Below are positions 53,549 to 62,385 of a stretch of DNA of 64,000 nt, piece after piece; within the stretch, counting starts at the first letter, position 1; each line of letters opens with the position of its first letter. Under the pieces are notes generated by a model. That model saw only the letters and a program-made list of their open reading frames with translations, ran no database searches and was not told where the DNA came from. Origin of the DNA: an uncultured Clostridia bacterium. Its GTDB lineage: Bacteria > Bacillota > Clostridia > Oscillospirales > Acutalibacteraceae. Both the position numbers and the translations under genes were made by a program. Where the stretch lies: contig CALWVN010000001.1 of the NCBI GenBank assembly GCA_944384995.1, forward strand, positions 310,001-374,000. The letters run 5' to 3'.

Positions 53549-55678
53549 ATGGATTCTGTTTTAAGAGGGTTTTTGACGCGCAATCTGCCGCTTGTTGCGG
53601 ACCGTATTCGGATCACGCTCACGGAAGACGGCAAAAAAGATCATTTTTGCGTTTCTTTCAAAGGCGGGCTTTTATTTGTCAAGGCCAATTCCCGCGTTGC
53701 CGCGGCAAACGGGATCTACACATATCTCAAGCAGGTCTGCCGCGTCAACCTTTCGTGGTGCGGCAACGAAGCGCTGCAAATTGACGAGCTCATCCCGTTT
53801 ATGGGTACCGTTGAGAAAACGATCGAGCAAAAATACCGCGTTTACATGAACTACTGCACGCTTGATTACACCATGTGCTGGTGGGATTTTGCACGCTGGG
53901 AACGCGAAATTGATTTTATGGCGATGAACGGCATCAACATGCCGCTTTGCGTCATCGGCACGGAAGCGGTCTGGTTCGAGACGCTGCTTTCGTTTGGCTT
54001 TACGGAAGAAGAAGCGCTTTCCACCATCTCCGGTCCCGCCTTTTGGGCATGGCAGCTGATGACGAATATTGAAGGGTACCTGCCGCCGAAAGATAAAGCC
54101 TATGTTTACGAACGGCTGGAACTCGGTAGAAAGATCCTTGCACGTGTGCTGGAGTTCGGGATGATGCCTATCCAGCAGGGTTTTTCGGGGCATGTGCCGA
54201 TGCTGCTGCGGGAAAAGTATCCGCAAGCAAATATCCTGCCGAAAAACGGCTGGTGCCTTTATCCGAAAACGGCACAGCTCGATCCACTTGATCCGTTGTT
54301 TTCAAAGTTCGGGCAGAAATACCTGCAAACCCTTGACAGGCTTTTAGGCAATCACCATTTCCTTGCGTGCGACCCGTTTCACGAGGGCACACCGCCCAAA
54401 AACAATCTCTTCTATCTGCGGCGCGTCGGGCGGGCGATTGACCGCCTGTACCGCGAATTTGACGAACAGTCCGTTTGGGTCATGCAGGCTTGGACACTGC
54501 GCAAGCATATTGTGAAAGCCGTACCGAAAGACCGCCTTTTGATCCTTGACCTCAATTCCGAACGCACAAAGTCCACCCGCAACCTTTGGGGATACGCGGT
54601 CGTGGCGGGCATGCTGCATAATTTCGGCGGCAAGAACGCCATGCAGGGCAAACTCTCCATACATTGCAAAAACCCATATATGCAGCTTAAAAAGCGCGGT
54701 GCTAATGTGGTCGGTTCGGGACTTTTCATGGAAGGCATCGAACAAAACCCCGTGGTGTATGACTTGCAGTTCGCGCTGTTGACCGAAAGCGGAGAAATCG
54801 ACCTGAACCGCTGGCTGGACGACTACATTGAACGCCGCTACGGCGCATATTCCGACAACTTGCGCAAGGCATGGGACATTCTGCTTTCCACCTGTTACCG
54901 CGACAGCGGCTACAAGGAAAACGAGGTCGGCTCCACGCTGTGCGCGCGCCCGCTGATGAAGCCGAAAAAAACGGGACCGTGCGACTACACGAAGCTGTTT
55001 TATGACCCGAAGCAGCTTGAAAGAGTCCTGCCGCTGTTTTTGTCCGTAAAAGAGCAATTCAGCGCATCAGACGGATATCAATATGACGTTTGCGATTTAA
55101 CACGGCAGGTATTGAGCAATCGCTTTCATACAAATCAAGCCCAATTTGCAGAAGCGTTTGCAAAAAAAGACATCACGGCAGCCGAACGGCTCGCAAAAGA
55201 ACAAATGGAATTGCTTACCGATCTGGACGCATTTTTAGGGCTGCGGAAAAACTTCACACTTGCGCGCTGGATCAACGACGCGCACCGTCTTGCGCAAAGC
55301 GAATGGGAAAAAGCGTATTTTGATCAGAATGCGCGCACGCTCGTCACCGTTTGGGGTAACATAAACGGCGACTGCTCGGCGCTTTATGACTATACGTGGC
55401 GCGAGTGGAACGGGCTCATCGCCGAATACTACGCGGTACGCTGGCAGCGGTTTTACAATGAAGCGATCTGCGCGCTGCAAGAGAATCGCCCGTTTGTGAC
55501 CGAAGCGAGGAAATTCGTGTGCGAACGCCCGCGCTATGATGCAACGCCTTTTGGGAGCGATCTGTTTGCCTTTGAAAAAAATTGGTGCGAAACGTATTCC
55601 GAATATCCCGAACCCGAAAGCCAAGACGTGCTGCCGGAGGCTGTCCGCCTTGCGGAAAAATGGAAAATCGGGAAATAA
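53549..55678 (+). CDS. Alpha-N-acetylglucosaminidase (GH89)
   Basis: The 709-residue NAGLU-family enzyme removes terminal alpha-GlcNAc, as in GlcNAc-alpha-1,4-Gal of gastric-type mucin or in heparan sulfate. Family marks: MCWWDFARWEREIDFMAMNGIN (WWDFARWE, MAMNGIN), QQGFSGHVP, CDPFHEGTPP with probable acid/base E279, NFGGKNAMQG, and GLFMEGIEQNPVVYDL with probable nucleophile E395. The 116-residue interval is close to that in characterised bacterial GH89. There is no signal peptide and no carbohydrate-binding modules, unlike the large secreted clostridial enzymes, so it acts in the cytosol. ATG 53549 with GGGAGG. Confidence 0.92.
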   Translation: MDSVLRGFLTRNLPLVADRIRITLTEDGKKDHFCVSFKGGLLFVKANSRVAAANGIYTYLKQVCRVNLSWCGNEALQIDELIPFMGTVEKTIEQKYRVYMNYCTLDYTMCWWDFARWEREIDFMAMNGINMPLCVIGTEAVWFETLLSFGFTEEEALSTISGPAFWAWQLMTNIEGYLPPKDKAYVYERLELGRKILARVLEFGMMPIQQGFSGHVPMLLREKYPQANILPKNGWCLYPKTAQLDPLDPLFSKFGQKYLQTLDRLLGNHHFLACDPFHEGTPPKNNLFYLRRVGRAIDRLYREFDEQSVWVMQAWTLRKHIVKAVPKDRLLILDLNSERTKSTRNLWGYAVVAGMLHNFGGKNAMQGKLSIHCKNPYMQLKKRGANVVGSGLFMEGIEQNPVVYDLQFALLTESGEIDLNRWLDDYIERRYGAYSDNLRKAWDILLSTCYRDSGYKENEVGSTLCARPLMKPKKTGPCDYTKLFYDPKQLERVLPLFLSVKEQFSASDGYQYDVCDLTRQVLSNRFHTNQAQFAEAFAKKDITAAERLAKEQMELLTDLDAFLGLRKNFTLARWINDAHRLAQSEWEKAYFDQNARTLVTVWGNINGDCSALYDYTWREWNGLIAEYYAVRWQRFYNEAICALQENRPFVTEARKFVCERPRYDATPFGSDLFAFEKNWCETYSEYPEPESQDVLPEAVRLAEKWKIGK

Positions 55679-55700
55679 CAGAGAAATCAAGGCATGAAAA

Positions 55701-55728
55701 AAAAGAGCAGCCGTTTGGCTGCTCTTTT
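55701..55728. terminator. Bidirectional terminator between GH89 and rplS
   Basis: AAAAGAGCAGCC (55701-55712) pairs with GGCTGCTCTTTT (55717-55728), loop GTTT. Confidence 0.92.
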
Positions 55729-55740
55729 GCTTTTGCAAAC

Positions 55741-56082
55741 TCAGATCTGCTCTTTGACCTTTGCTGCCTTACCGACGCGGTCACGAAGATAGTACAGCTT
55801 GCTTCTGCGCACCTTACCGGACCGGACAAGCTCAACCTTTGCCACGTTGGGGGAATTCACGGGGAACACACGCTCCACGCCGACGCCGTAGGAAACGCGG
55901 CGAACGGTGAAGGTCTCCGAAACCCCACTGCCCTTGACAGCGATGATCGTGCCTTCAAAGACCTGAATTCTCTCGCGCTCGCCTTCACGGATCTTGACGT
56001 GTACTTTCACGACATCGCCGACCTTGATGTGGGGGCGCTCTTCTTTGATCATACCCTCAGTGATTACTTTCAATGCGTCCAT
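55741..56082 (-). CDS. rplS: 50S ribosomal protein L19
   Basis: The 113-residue L19 sits at the 30S-50S interface: [73 protein letters not shown]. The ATG at 56082 has AGGAGG. It is monocistronic here; in many Firmicutes it is next to lepB-rbgA-rnhB, which in this genome lie 15 kb away. The leader can fold over the SD. Confidence 0.97.
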   Translation of the reverse strand: MDALKVITEGMIKEERPHIKVGDVVKVHVKIREGERERIQVFEGTIIAVKGSGVSETFTVRRVSYGVGVERVFPVNSPNVAKVELVRSGKVRRSKLYYLRDRVGKAAKVKEQI

Positions 56083-56192
56083 TCTAAGTCCTCCTGTTTT
56101 TTTCAGGCGTTCGTGCATTTCTCGAAATACAGAGGACCGCCAGCTTTAATGCTGCCATTAACTGCCGTTGGAACGGTGCCAACGCAAAATTG
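56083..56192 (-). promoter_or_regulatory. rplS leader with SD-sequestering element
   Basis: In the transcript GUCCUCUGU (bases 56137-56129) can pair with ACAGGAGGAC (bases 56097-56088), which contains the rplS SD. That is nine pairs with one bulged G. Between them AUUUC-GA-GAAAU (56129-56118) forms a competing hairpin that shares bases with the anti-SD. This looks like an autoregulatory L19 leader of the type known in Firmicutes. Confidence 0.6.
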
Positions 56193-56199
56193 CTTAGAT

Positions 56200-56228
56200 A
56201 TATTAGCACAGAGAGCGTAAAAAAGCAA
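56200..56228 (-). promoter_or_regulatory. Promoter of rplS
   Basis: TTGCTT (56223-56228), 17 bases, TAATAT (56200-56205). The implied leader is about 110 bases. Confidence 0.65.
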
Positions 56229-56330
56229 GCATTTTTTCAAAATTTTTCATAAGTACAGACAAATCCGCGTACCGTCTGGCTTTGCAGCCGCCGGTTGTCA
56301 TGAAAAGTATGCGCTGTTTTTGGGAAAAAG

Positions 56331-56966
56331 TCAAGACAGCTCTCGTTTTGCATAGATGCGGACAGACAAAAGCCACGAACCCGCAAAGAGGAGCGCACCG
56401 ATCAGTACCGCCGCAAGCAGGATTTCCGCGCTTTGTACAACAGAAATATCCAAAACGCCGACATCTTTGCTAAACGCGCCGACCGTACCGACTGCGGCGC
56501 AGAAAAAGACGAGCACCCCGTAGTAAGCAAGCCGCCCCTTTTCCACACCGAAACGGAAAATAATGGGCAGCATCAGAGCAGGGCTCGCGAGCCCCATGGA
56601 CAAAAGCAAGACGAAAAAGGACAGAAGCTCCGAAAGCTGAAAATCATCCGCAACAAACATGTGCGCCGCAAAGCCGAGCCCCATCAGCAAAACGCTTAGG
56701 CCGAGTGCGAGCAGCGTGATGATATATTTTACGGAAACAAGCTGGGTACGGGTGTACGGGAACGTGCCCGCATACAAAGACCATTTGCACTTTTCGTCAT
56801 AAGAAAGCAAGTTCACAGACAGCGCGCCAACCAAAAACACCGGATATACCGCCAAAAAGAAATTGTCGCTCCAAACAAAGGCTACCGCAAAAACAACGGC
56901 AATCAGAAAATAGACGCGGCAGTATTTTACCGCCATATAGATGTCTTTTAAAAGCAGGCCTTTCAT
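56331..56966 (-). CDS. ABC-2 type transporter permease
   Basis: A 211-residue membrane protein with six predicted helices, of the ABC-2 family 2 type (LLLKDIYMAVKYC at the start). It overlaps the ATPase gene by 4 bases and is the membrane half of that exporter. The substrate is unknown; YtrA-linked exporters often respond to cell-wall antibiotics. I see no clear terminator in the gap to the rplS promoter. Confidence 0.88.
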   Translation of the reverse strand: MKGLLLKDIYMAVKYCRVYFLIAVVFAVAFVWSDNFFLAVYPVFLVGALSVNLLSYDEKCKWSLYAGTFPYTRTQLVSVKYIITLLALGLSVLLMGLGFAAHMFVADDFQLSELLSFFVLLLSMGLASPALMLPIIFRFGVEKGRLAYYGVLVFFCAAVGTVGAFSKDVGVLDISVVQSAEILLAAVLIGALLFAGSWLLSVRIYAKRELS

Positions 56967-57811
56967 GCTCCCTGCGCCTCCCGAATCAAGAATAAAAAGA
57001 TCTGCTCCAGATCCATGCTGCCGACTGAGAACGAATCGGATACCGCTGCGCGCTCTACGACCGCCTCCACGCCGTACGGGGAACGCTTGATCCCGTGCAC
57101 CGCCCTTTCCGGTATGGCTTCAAGCTGTTCGTTAGAACAGCGAACCACACCATATTTTTCAAGCAGCGCGTCTTTTTCCTCGCACAGCAAGAGCTTGCCC
57201 TTGTGCAAAAACGCGACATAATCGCAAATCTTTTCAAGGTCGCTGACAATATGCGAAGAAATGAGCACCGCATGGTTTTCGTCGCGCGTGAATTCCCCGA
57301 ACAAGGTAACAACCTCGTCACGCACAACCGGGTCAAGACCGCTGGTCGCTTCGTCGAGCAGCAACAGCTTCGGCGCATGAGACAGCGCGACGGCAATACC
57401 GAGCTTCATTTTCATGCCGCGTGAAAAGGCATCAAACGCTTTATCCGTCGGTAAACCGAGCCTTTTAATAAGCTGCGCGTAAGTATCATCGTTCCAATTT
57501 TGATAGGTGCGCCGCAGGATATTGCCAATCTGCTTGGGCGTTAAGCACCCGGGAAAGCCGACGTCGTCGAGCACCACGCCGACCTCCTCTTTGATGCGGC
57601 GGTCATAGGTCAAATTGTCCATACCGAGTACCGACACCTGCCCCGCGTCGCGCCGCAGCATATTGAGGATCAGCTTTATCGTGGTGCTTTTACCTGCGCC
57701 GTTCTCGCCGACAAGGCCCATAACACAGCCACTCGGCAGGGTCAGATTCAAATCGTCCAGCGTAAAATCGGGATAGGTTTTGCAAAGTCCCGTGATCTCC
57801 AAGGCATTCAT
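56963..57811 (-). CDS. ABC transporter ATP-binding protein
   Basis: A 282-residue ATPase: Walker A GENGAGKSTT, a signature FSRGMKMKLGIAVAL (FSRGM replaces LSGGQ, common in this subfamily), Walker B LLLLDEATSGLDP, and switch histidine ISSHIVSDLEKI. It overlaps the GntR gene by 4 bases and the permease by 4 bases. Confidence 0.92.
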   Translation of the reverse strand: MNALEITGLCKTYPDFTLDDLNLTLPSGCVMGLVGENGAGKSTTIKLILNMLRRDAGQVSVLGMDNLTYDRRIKEEVGVVLDDVGFPGCLTPKQIGNILRRTYQNWNDDTYAQLIKRLGLPTDKAFDAFSRGMKMKLGIAVALSHAPKLLLLDEATSGLDPVVRDEVVTLFGEFTRDENHAVLISSHIVSDLEKICDYVAFLHKGKLLLCEEKDALLEKYGVVRCSNEQLEAIPERAVHGIKRSPYGVEAVVERAAVSDSFSVGSMDLEQIFLFLIREAQGA

Positions 57812-58185
57812 TCGTTTTCCTCCGTTAGCAAATTGAGCATTTCCAAAATATCCGCACGGCTTAAATTACACGAAGCGGCAAGGCGCACCGCTTCGCTCAA
57901 GTGCGCTTCGATCGCCTTGAGGTTTTCCTCCCGCAAAAGCTCCGTGTTTTTCGGTGCGACAAAGCTGCCCTTGCCCGCTACCGTATACAAAAAGCCCTCT
58001 TTTTCAAGCTCGTCGTAAGCGCGCTTGGTCGTAATGACGCTGATGCGCAAATCCTTAGCCAAATTGCGGATGGACGGCAGCGCCTCGTTTTCCGGGAGCG
58101 CGCCGCTGATGATCTGCGTTTTGATCTGCGAATAGATTTGTTCGTAGATCGGTACACCGCTTTTGTTGTCAATGAATATCTGCAT
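57808..58185 (-). CDS. GntR-family regulator, YtrA subfamily
   Basis: A 125-residue protein with a winged-helix DNA-binding domain (PIYEQIYSQIKTQIISGALP, LPSIRNLAKDLRISVITTKRAYDELEKEG) and the short helical C-terminal tail of the YtrA group. It heads a regulator-ATPase-permease operon and probably represses it through the palindrome at 58202-58224. Confidence 0.92.
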   Translation of the reverse strand: MQIFIDNKSGVPIYEQIYSQIKTQIISGALPENEALPSIRNLAKDLRISVITTKRAYDELEKEGFLYTVAGKGSFVAPKNTELLREENLKAIEAHLSEAVRLAASCNLSRADILEMLNLLTEENE

Positions 58186-58201
58186 GCATTCACCACGCTT
58201 T

Positions 58202-58242
58202 CTGTATATAAACAGTATATACAGTTATAACAGTGTTGTCAA
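58202..58242 (-). promoter_or_regulatory. YtrA-type promoter and operator
   Basis: TTGACA (58237-58242), 17 bases, TATACT (58214-58219). A perfect inverted repeat CTGTATATA-N5-TATATACAG (58202-58224) covers the -10 and the transcription start. Confidence 0.85.
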
Positions 58243-58254
58243 TAGGGAAACAGA

Positions 58255-58281
58255 AAAAACCGCCGAAAATTTTTCGGCGGT
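58255..58281 (-). terminator. Terminator of the radical SAM operon
   Basis: ACCGCCGAAAA (58259-58269) pairs with TTTTCGGCGGT (58271-58281); on the minus strand the stem is followed by TTTTTTC. Confidence 0.9.
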
Positions 58282-58341
58282 CAAAATCATGTGGCTTTTC
58301 GCAGACGGCGATAAAGCGTACTGTTCTTTTGCTTTGGAGAT

Positions 58342-59013
58342 TCAGCAAAACGCTTCGCCGTTTTCGAGCAGCACACGGCGTTTTAGAATGTCGGTATGTT
58401 TTACGGCAACCGGTGCATTCGCTGTCAGCGCGTCAAGCAGCAGCGCGGGGCTGACATTGTTTTGGTCGCCCGCCGTCACACGCACCGTGAGCGTAACGCC
58501 GTCATCCTGCTGTGCCAAAGCAAAAGTAAGAATATTCAGTTTGATGTCTGTTTCCTTTTCCACGCGGCGTTTCCCCTGCTTCGCTTTTTTCAGCACCGGC
58601 AATGTATCGGCGGCAAAGCGCGTTTCCATCGCTTGCAGCAGCGCGGCGGGATCGTCCGTATAAAGCTGTATTTCGTAGTCCGCAAAGGCGATCTCCGTCG
58701 GCTTGTGAGCAGGCTTTGCGACGCTGACCACCGTGATATCGCGCGGGAGTGCATCGTTTAGGCGGGTCTTGATCTCACGGAACGTCATTTCGCCGACTAA
58801 ACGGATATCCATGGACTCACAAAGACTTTCTACCCCCAGAGGCAATGGCCGCGCGAAGGTCATGAACAGATGCGGATTATACCCTTCCGTATACCATAGC
58901 GGGATCTGCGCGCGGCGAAGCGCACGGGTCATGCAGCGCATGAGATCCAGATGTGAAATGTATTTCGCCATGCCGGTTTTGGTAAAGAATACGCGTACTT
59001 CATTGAATTGCAT
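58342..59013 (-). CDS. TIGR03936/DUF2344 radical SAM-associated protein
   Basis: A 223-residue protein starting with VRVFFTKTGMAKYISHLDLMR, followed by YTEGYNPHLFMTFARPLPLG, diagnostic of this family. It is always found beside, or fused to, the TIGR03960 radical SAM enzyme and overlaps that gene by 14 bases here. The pair probably modifies RNA or a ribosomal component, but the reaction is not established. In many Clostridia the pair precedes rng-rplU-rpmA; here a terminator and a GntR-ABC operon follow instead. Confidence 0.9.
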   Translation of the reverse strand: MQFNEVRVFFTKTGMAKYISHLDLMRCMTRALRRAQIPLWYTEGYNPHLFMTFARPLPLGVESLCESMDIRLVGEMTFREIKTRLNDALPRDITVVSVAKPAHKPTEIAFADYEIQLYTDDPAALLQAMETRFAADTLPVLKKAKQGKRRVEKETDIKLNILTFALAQQDDGVTLTVRVTAGDQNNVSPALLLDALTANAPVAVKHTDILKRRVLLENGEAFC

Positions 59014-60841
59014 CGCAGTGCCCTCCGTTTAAGCGCGCCGCACCGCAGGCCGAACACTTCTGACGGCAGTTCGGCGAAGTGACGCTTTCATGCGCCTTGC
59101 GGTTCTCTTCCGCCAAAAACGCGCGGCGAATGCCGTAATCCAAGTGCTCCCACGGCAAAAGCTCCGAAAAATCGCGACGGCGGTTCGCATAGAAAGCGGG
59201 ATCGACGCCACAGGCTTCAAACGCCTGCATCCAAGCGTCGAAACGGAAAAACTCGTCCCAGCCGTCGAATTTACAGCCGCGCTTCCACGCTTCTTCCAAA
59301 ACGTCGCACAGCTTACGGTCCCCGCGCGCAAAAACACCCTCCAAAAAGCTCGTGTGCGGCTGATGCCAGCTGACGCGGATCTTACCCGAGTGTACGTTCT
59401 CCATCAAATATTTTTGTTTTTCTGCAAGCTGCTCCATGGTATCCTGCGGTTCCCACTGGAACGGAGTAAAGGGCTTGGGCACAAAAGACGCGACACTCAC
59501 GCTGACCGTGACGCCCTTGCCCTTGGGTTTATCCGGATTGTGATAAAACTCGTTGACAACCTTTTGCGCAAGCTCGGCGATGCCCGCCACGTCCTCGAGC
59601 GTTTCGGTCGGCAGCCCCATCATAAAATAGAGCTTCACGGAAGTCCAGCCGCCGCGGAATGCCTGCGCGGCAGTGCTGAGGACTTCCTCTTCCGTGACAT
59701 TTTTATTGATTGCGTCGCGAAGCCTTTGCGTGCCCGCTTCGGGCGCGAAGGTCAGCCCGCTTTTGCGGACTTTTTTGAGTTCCTCCATTAAGCTTTCCGA
59801 GAAATTGTCCACGCGTAAAGACGGCAGGGACACATTGATCTTCTCATCCGGCGCCCAAGAGAGCAGCTGCGGCAGGAGGGTTTCGACCTCGGAATAATCG
59901 CTCGTACTCAGCGAGCACAGCGAGATCTCGTCATAGCCCGTGCTGTCGCACAGTGCTTTCGCCTGACGGTTGACCGTATCGCTGCTTTTTTCGCGGATCG
60001 GACGGTAGATAAAGCCCGCCTGGCAGAAGCGGCAGCCGCGAATACAGCCACGGAACACCTCGGCGACGGCGCGGTCGTGCACCACATCCACAAACGGCAC
60101 GACGAACTGTTTTGGGAAGTAAACCGAATCAAGGTCGGCGATCACGCGCTTTTTGACTTTCGTGGGCGCGGTCTCTTTCGGGGTGACGGCTTGGAGCGTG
60201 CCGTCCGTGTGATAGGAAACGTCATAAAATGCGGGCACATACACGCCCTCGATCTTCGCTGCGTCGCGCAGGAATTCGAGCTTGGTCGAGCCTTTTTCTT
60301 TGTGTGCGATCAGCAGGTCGATAAGTTCGTTGGTGACCTCCTCCCCTTCACCGGGCAGGAAAATATCAAAGAAATCCGCTAAGGGCTCAGGATTGCACGC
60401 GCACGGTCCCCCGCCGATGACAAGCGGGGTAAGCGCCGTGCGGTCACGAGAGCGAAGCGGCACACCGGCGAGATCCAGCATATTGAGCACATTCGAGTAG
60501 CTTAATTCATATTGCAGCGTAAAACCGATCAGATCAAATTCCGAAATCGGGTCACCGCTTTCGAGCGCATAAAGCGGCACGCCGTTCGCGCGCATCTTTT
60601 CTTCCATATCGACCCACGGGGCGAACACGCGCTCGCACCATGCGTCCTTGCGCTCGTTGACAAGCCCGTACAGGATCTTCATCCCCAGGTGTGACATGCC
60701 GATCTCATAGCTGTCAGGGAAGCAAAAGGCATAGCGTACCTTGATTTGAGCCTTATCCTTCATGGCACTGCCCAGCTCCCCGCCCGTGTAGCGCGCGGGC
60801 TTCTGAACCCCATCGAGCAAATATTCCCATTCTTTTCTCAA
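59000..60841 (-). CDS. TIGR03960 B12-binding-type radical SAM protein
   Basis: A 613-residue enzyme with an N-terminal cobalamin-binding-like domain (about 35-190; FCFPDSYEIGMSHLGMKIL split as PDSYEIGMSHLG). A radical SAM core follows, with CIRGCRFCQAG near residue 266 (CxxxCxxC for the 4Fe-4S cluster) and FAPEAGTQRLRD. Cysteines near the end (CSACG) may bind another metal. I prefer the TTG at 60841, nine bases after GAGG, over the ATG at 60856, which has no SD and lies only about nine bases from the predicted transcription start. Confidence 0.88.
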   Translation of the reverse strand: MRKEWEYLLDGVQKPARYTGGELGSAMKDKAQIKVRYAFCFPDSYEIGMSHLGMKILYGLVNERKDAWCERVFAPWVDMEEKMRANGVPLYALESGDPISEFDLIGFTLQYELSYSNVLNMLDLAGVPLRSRDRTALTPLVIGGGPCACNPEPLADFFDIFLPGEGEEVTNELIDLLIAHKEKGSTKLEFLRDAAKIEGVYVPAFYDVSYHTDGTLQAVTPKETAPTKVKKRVIADLDSVYFPKQFVVPFVDVVHDRAVAEVFRGCIRGCRFCQAGFIYRPIREKSSDTVNRQAKALCDSTGYDEISLCSLSTSDYSEVETLLPQLLSWAPDEKINVSLPSLRVDNFSESLMEELKKVRKSGLTFAPEAGTQRLRDAINKNVTEEEVLSTAAQAFRGGWTSVKLYFMMGLPTETLEDVAGIAELAQKVVNEFYHNPDKPKGKGVTVSVSVASFVPKPFTPFQWEPQDTMEQLAEKQKYLMENVHSGKIRVSWHQPHTSFLEGVFARGDRKLCDVLEEAWKRGCKFDGWDEFFRFDAWMQAFEACGVDPAFYANRRRDFSELLPWEHLDYGIRRAFLAEENRKAHESVTSPNCRQKCSACGAARLNGGHCDAIQ

Positions 60842-60871
60842 TTTCGTGTACCTCATTTACGTGATGGGAAT

Positions 60872-60900
60872 ATTCTACACGAAAAATGCAGGAAATGCAA
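60872..60900 (-). promoter_or_regulatory. Promoter of the radical SAM pair
   Basis: TTGCAT (60895-60900), 17 bases, TAGAAT (60872-60877), directly behind the M50 stop codon. Confidence 0.7.
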
Positions 60901-60901
60901 A

Positions 60902-61510
60902 TCATTCCCCGCATTTCCAAAACAGCATAACGATCAGATAGCCACACAGCAGCAACAGTGAAAAATTCCCGCCGCTTTGCAGAAGCACATAAAAGCCGCA
61001 GCCCATGCACACGGTGATGAACAAAAGGGAGACGGCCTTTTGTATTGTGACCTGACAGTGAGGATCGGAAACGTGCGCGCGCAAAAACGCCTCCAAAGCC
61101 CTGCCGCCGTCCAGTGAAAAAACGGGCATGGCATTGAATGCAAAAATGCTTAAATTCACCCCCGCCGCTGTCAAAAAAGTATTGGTGTGCTGCCACAGGT
61201 ATAAAGCGCCGAACAGGGCGGCTAATACAAAATTCACAAAAGGACCGGCAAGCGCGCTGCAAATCTCCTGCCGATAACTGAGTGTAAGATCTTCCGCGCG
61301 CGTGATGGTCATGCCGAAAAGCCCCAGGGAAACGGCGCGCGGTTTACTGCCGAACAAAAAATCCGACAGCAAATGCCCGAATTCGTGCAGAAGCGAGAAC
61401 AGAACCGTATAGCGCACCACGGTATCCTCGGCGACGGTGAGCACGAAACAGACAGAAAAGGCAAATAAAAAACCGATGTGCAGACGTACGCCGCAGACGC
61501 TAAACCGCAT
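60902..61510 (-). CDS. Site-2 protease (M50), SpoIVFB-like
   Basis: A 202-residue intramembrane metalloprotease with four or more helices, zinc motif LLHEFGH, and the second-ligand motif NAMPVFSLDGGR. In Bacillus SpoIVFB cleaves pro-SigmaK during sporulation and is held by SpoIVFA. Here the M50 gene overlaps the end of an M23-domain gene by 11 bases, the same pairing. No strong SD precedes its ATG, which fits translational coupling. The sporulation role is inference from family and order. Confidence 0.85.
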   Translation of the reverse strand: MRFSVCGVRLHIGFLFAFSVCFVLTVAEDTVVRYTVLFSLLHEFGHLLSDFLFGSKPRAVSLGLFGMTITRAEDLTLSYRQEICSALAGPFVNFVLAALFGALYLWQHTNTFLTAAGVNLSIFAFNAMPVFSLDGGRALEAFLRAHVSDPHCQVTIQKAVSLLFITVCMGCGFYVLLQSGGNFSLLLLCGYLIVMLFWKCGE

Positions 61511-62363
61511 CGGCAGTCAAAAGCCAGGCGGGATTACAGCGCACACCGCGGATGCGCACTTCAAAATGCAGATGCGCCCCGGTGGACTGTCCCGTGCTGC
61601 CCACGCGCGCGATCACTTCGCCCGCGTTGAGGACTGCGCTGGCTTCTGCGATGATCTCACTGCAATGGCAGTAGACAGTCTGCACGTCGTCGCCGTGCGA
61701 AAGGATGATATAATTGCCGCGCACCTCGGAATAGCCCGTCTCCTCCACGACGCCCGAAAAGGCGGCATAAATCGGGCTGCCGTGCGCGGCGGCTAGGTCG
61801 ATACCGGAATGGAAGCCCGCTTCATCCGTAACGGGATTGATGCGGTAACCGAACGCAGAGGTAACGCGCGTATATTCTACGGGCACACGAAATGCGCCCG
61901 TAATGACGTAAGGCGCGAAAGAGGTGTTTTCCGCAGCCAATTGCAGATCTTCACCGCCCGCGCCTGTCATGGCTTCCGTGTACTCCGTCGCAGCAGTCTC
62001 AGAGGCAGGCGCAGTCGTCTGCGTCGTGGACTCGGGATCTGACTGCGTACCGAACACACGGTCGCCGAAGCGCTCTACTGCGTCGGACAGGGCAGCAAGC
62101 TCGTCATCCTGCCCGAAGATAGCGATATATGCCTGCCGAAACGTATCGAACCCGGAATAGCCTGCGCGATACATCGCAAAAACGCTGAGCGCCAGCAGCG
62201 CGCACACAAGCGCCTGCACGAGCAGCGTATGCAGCAGGAAATCGCGCTTCGGCATATCTTCCGTTTCCGCTTCACGGCGGCGGGTTCGCGTCGGACGGCT
62301 TTCCGGGATCTCTGTCCGAGCATCTTCCCGCAGCCGATTCTGTCGATGCTCCTCGTCATACAT
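61500..62363 (-). CDS. Membrane-anchored M23 peptidase-domain protein, SpoIVFA-like
   Basis: A 287-residue protein: charged cytosolic tail, one membrane helix (about 47-67), a Thr/Ser/Ala-rich spacer (about 105-135), and a C-terminal LytM/M23 domain (about 165-280). The zinc motifs are intact (FHSGIDLAAAHG for HxxxD, HLHFEVR for HxH), so it could hydrolyse peptidoglycan peptides. SpoIVFA itself has a related but degenerate domain. Starts at the ATG 62363, eight bases after GGAAG. The only candidate promoter resembles a SigE site. Confidence 0.85.
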   Translation of the reverse strand: MYDEEHRQNRLREDARTEIPESRPTRTRRREAETEDMPKRDFLLHTLLVQALVCALLALSVFAMYRAGYSGFDTFRQAYIAIFGQDDELAALSDAVERFGDRVFGTQSDPESTTQTTAPASETAATEYTEAMTGAGGEDLQLAAENTSFAPYVITGAFRVPVEYTRVTSAFGYRINPVTDEAGFHSGIDLAAAHGSPIYAAFSGVVEETGYSEVRGNYIILSHGDDVQTVYCHCSEIIAEASAVLNAGEVIARVGSTGQSTGAHLHFEVRIRGVRCNPAWLLTADAV

Positions 62364-62385
62364 CGCGATCACTTCCTTTCTGTTA

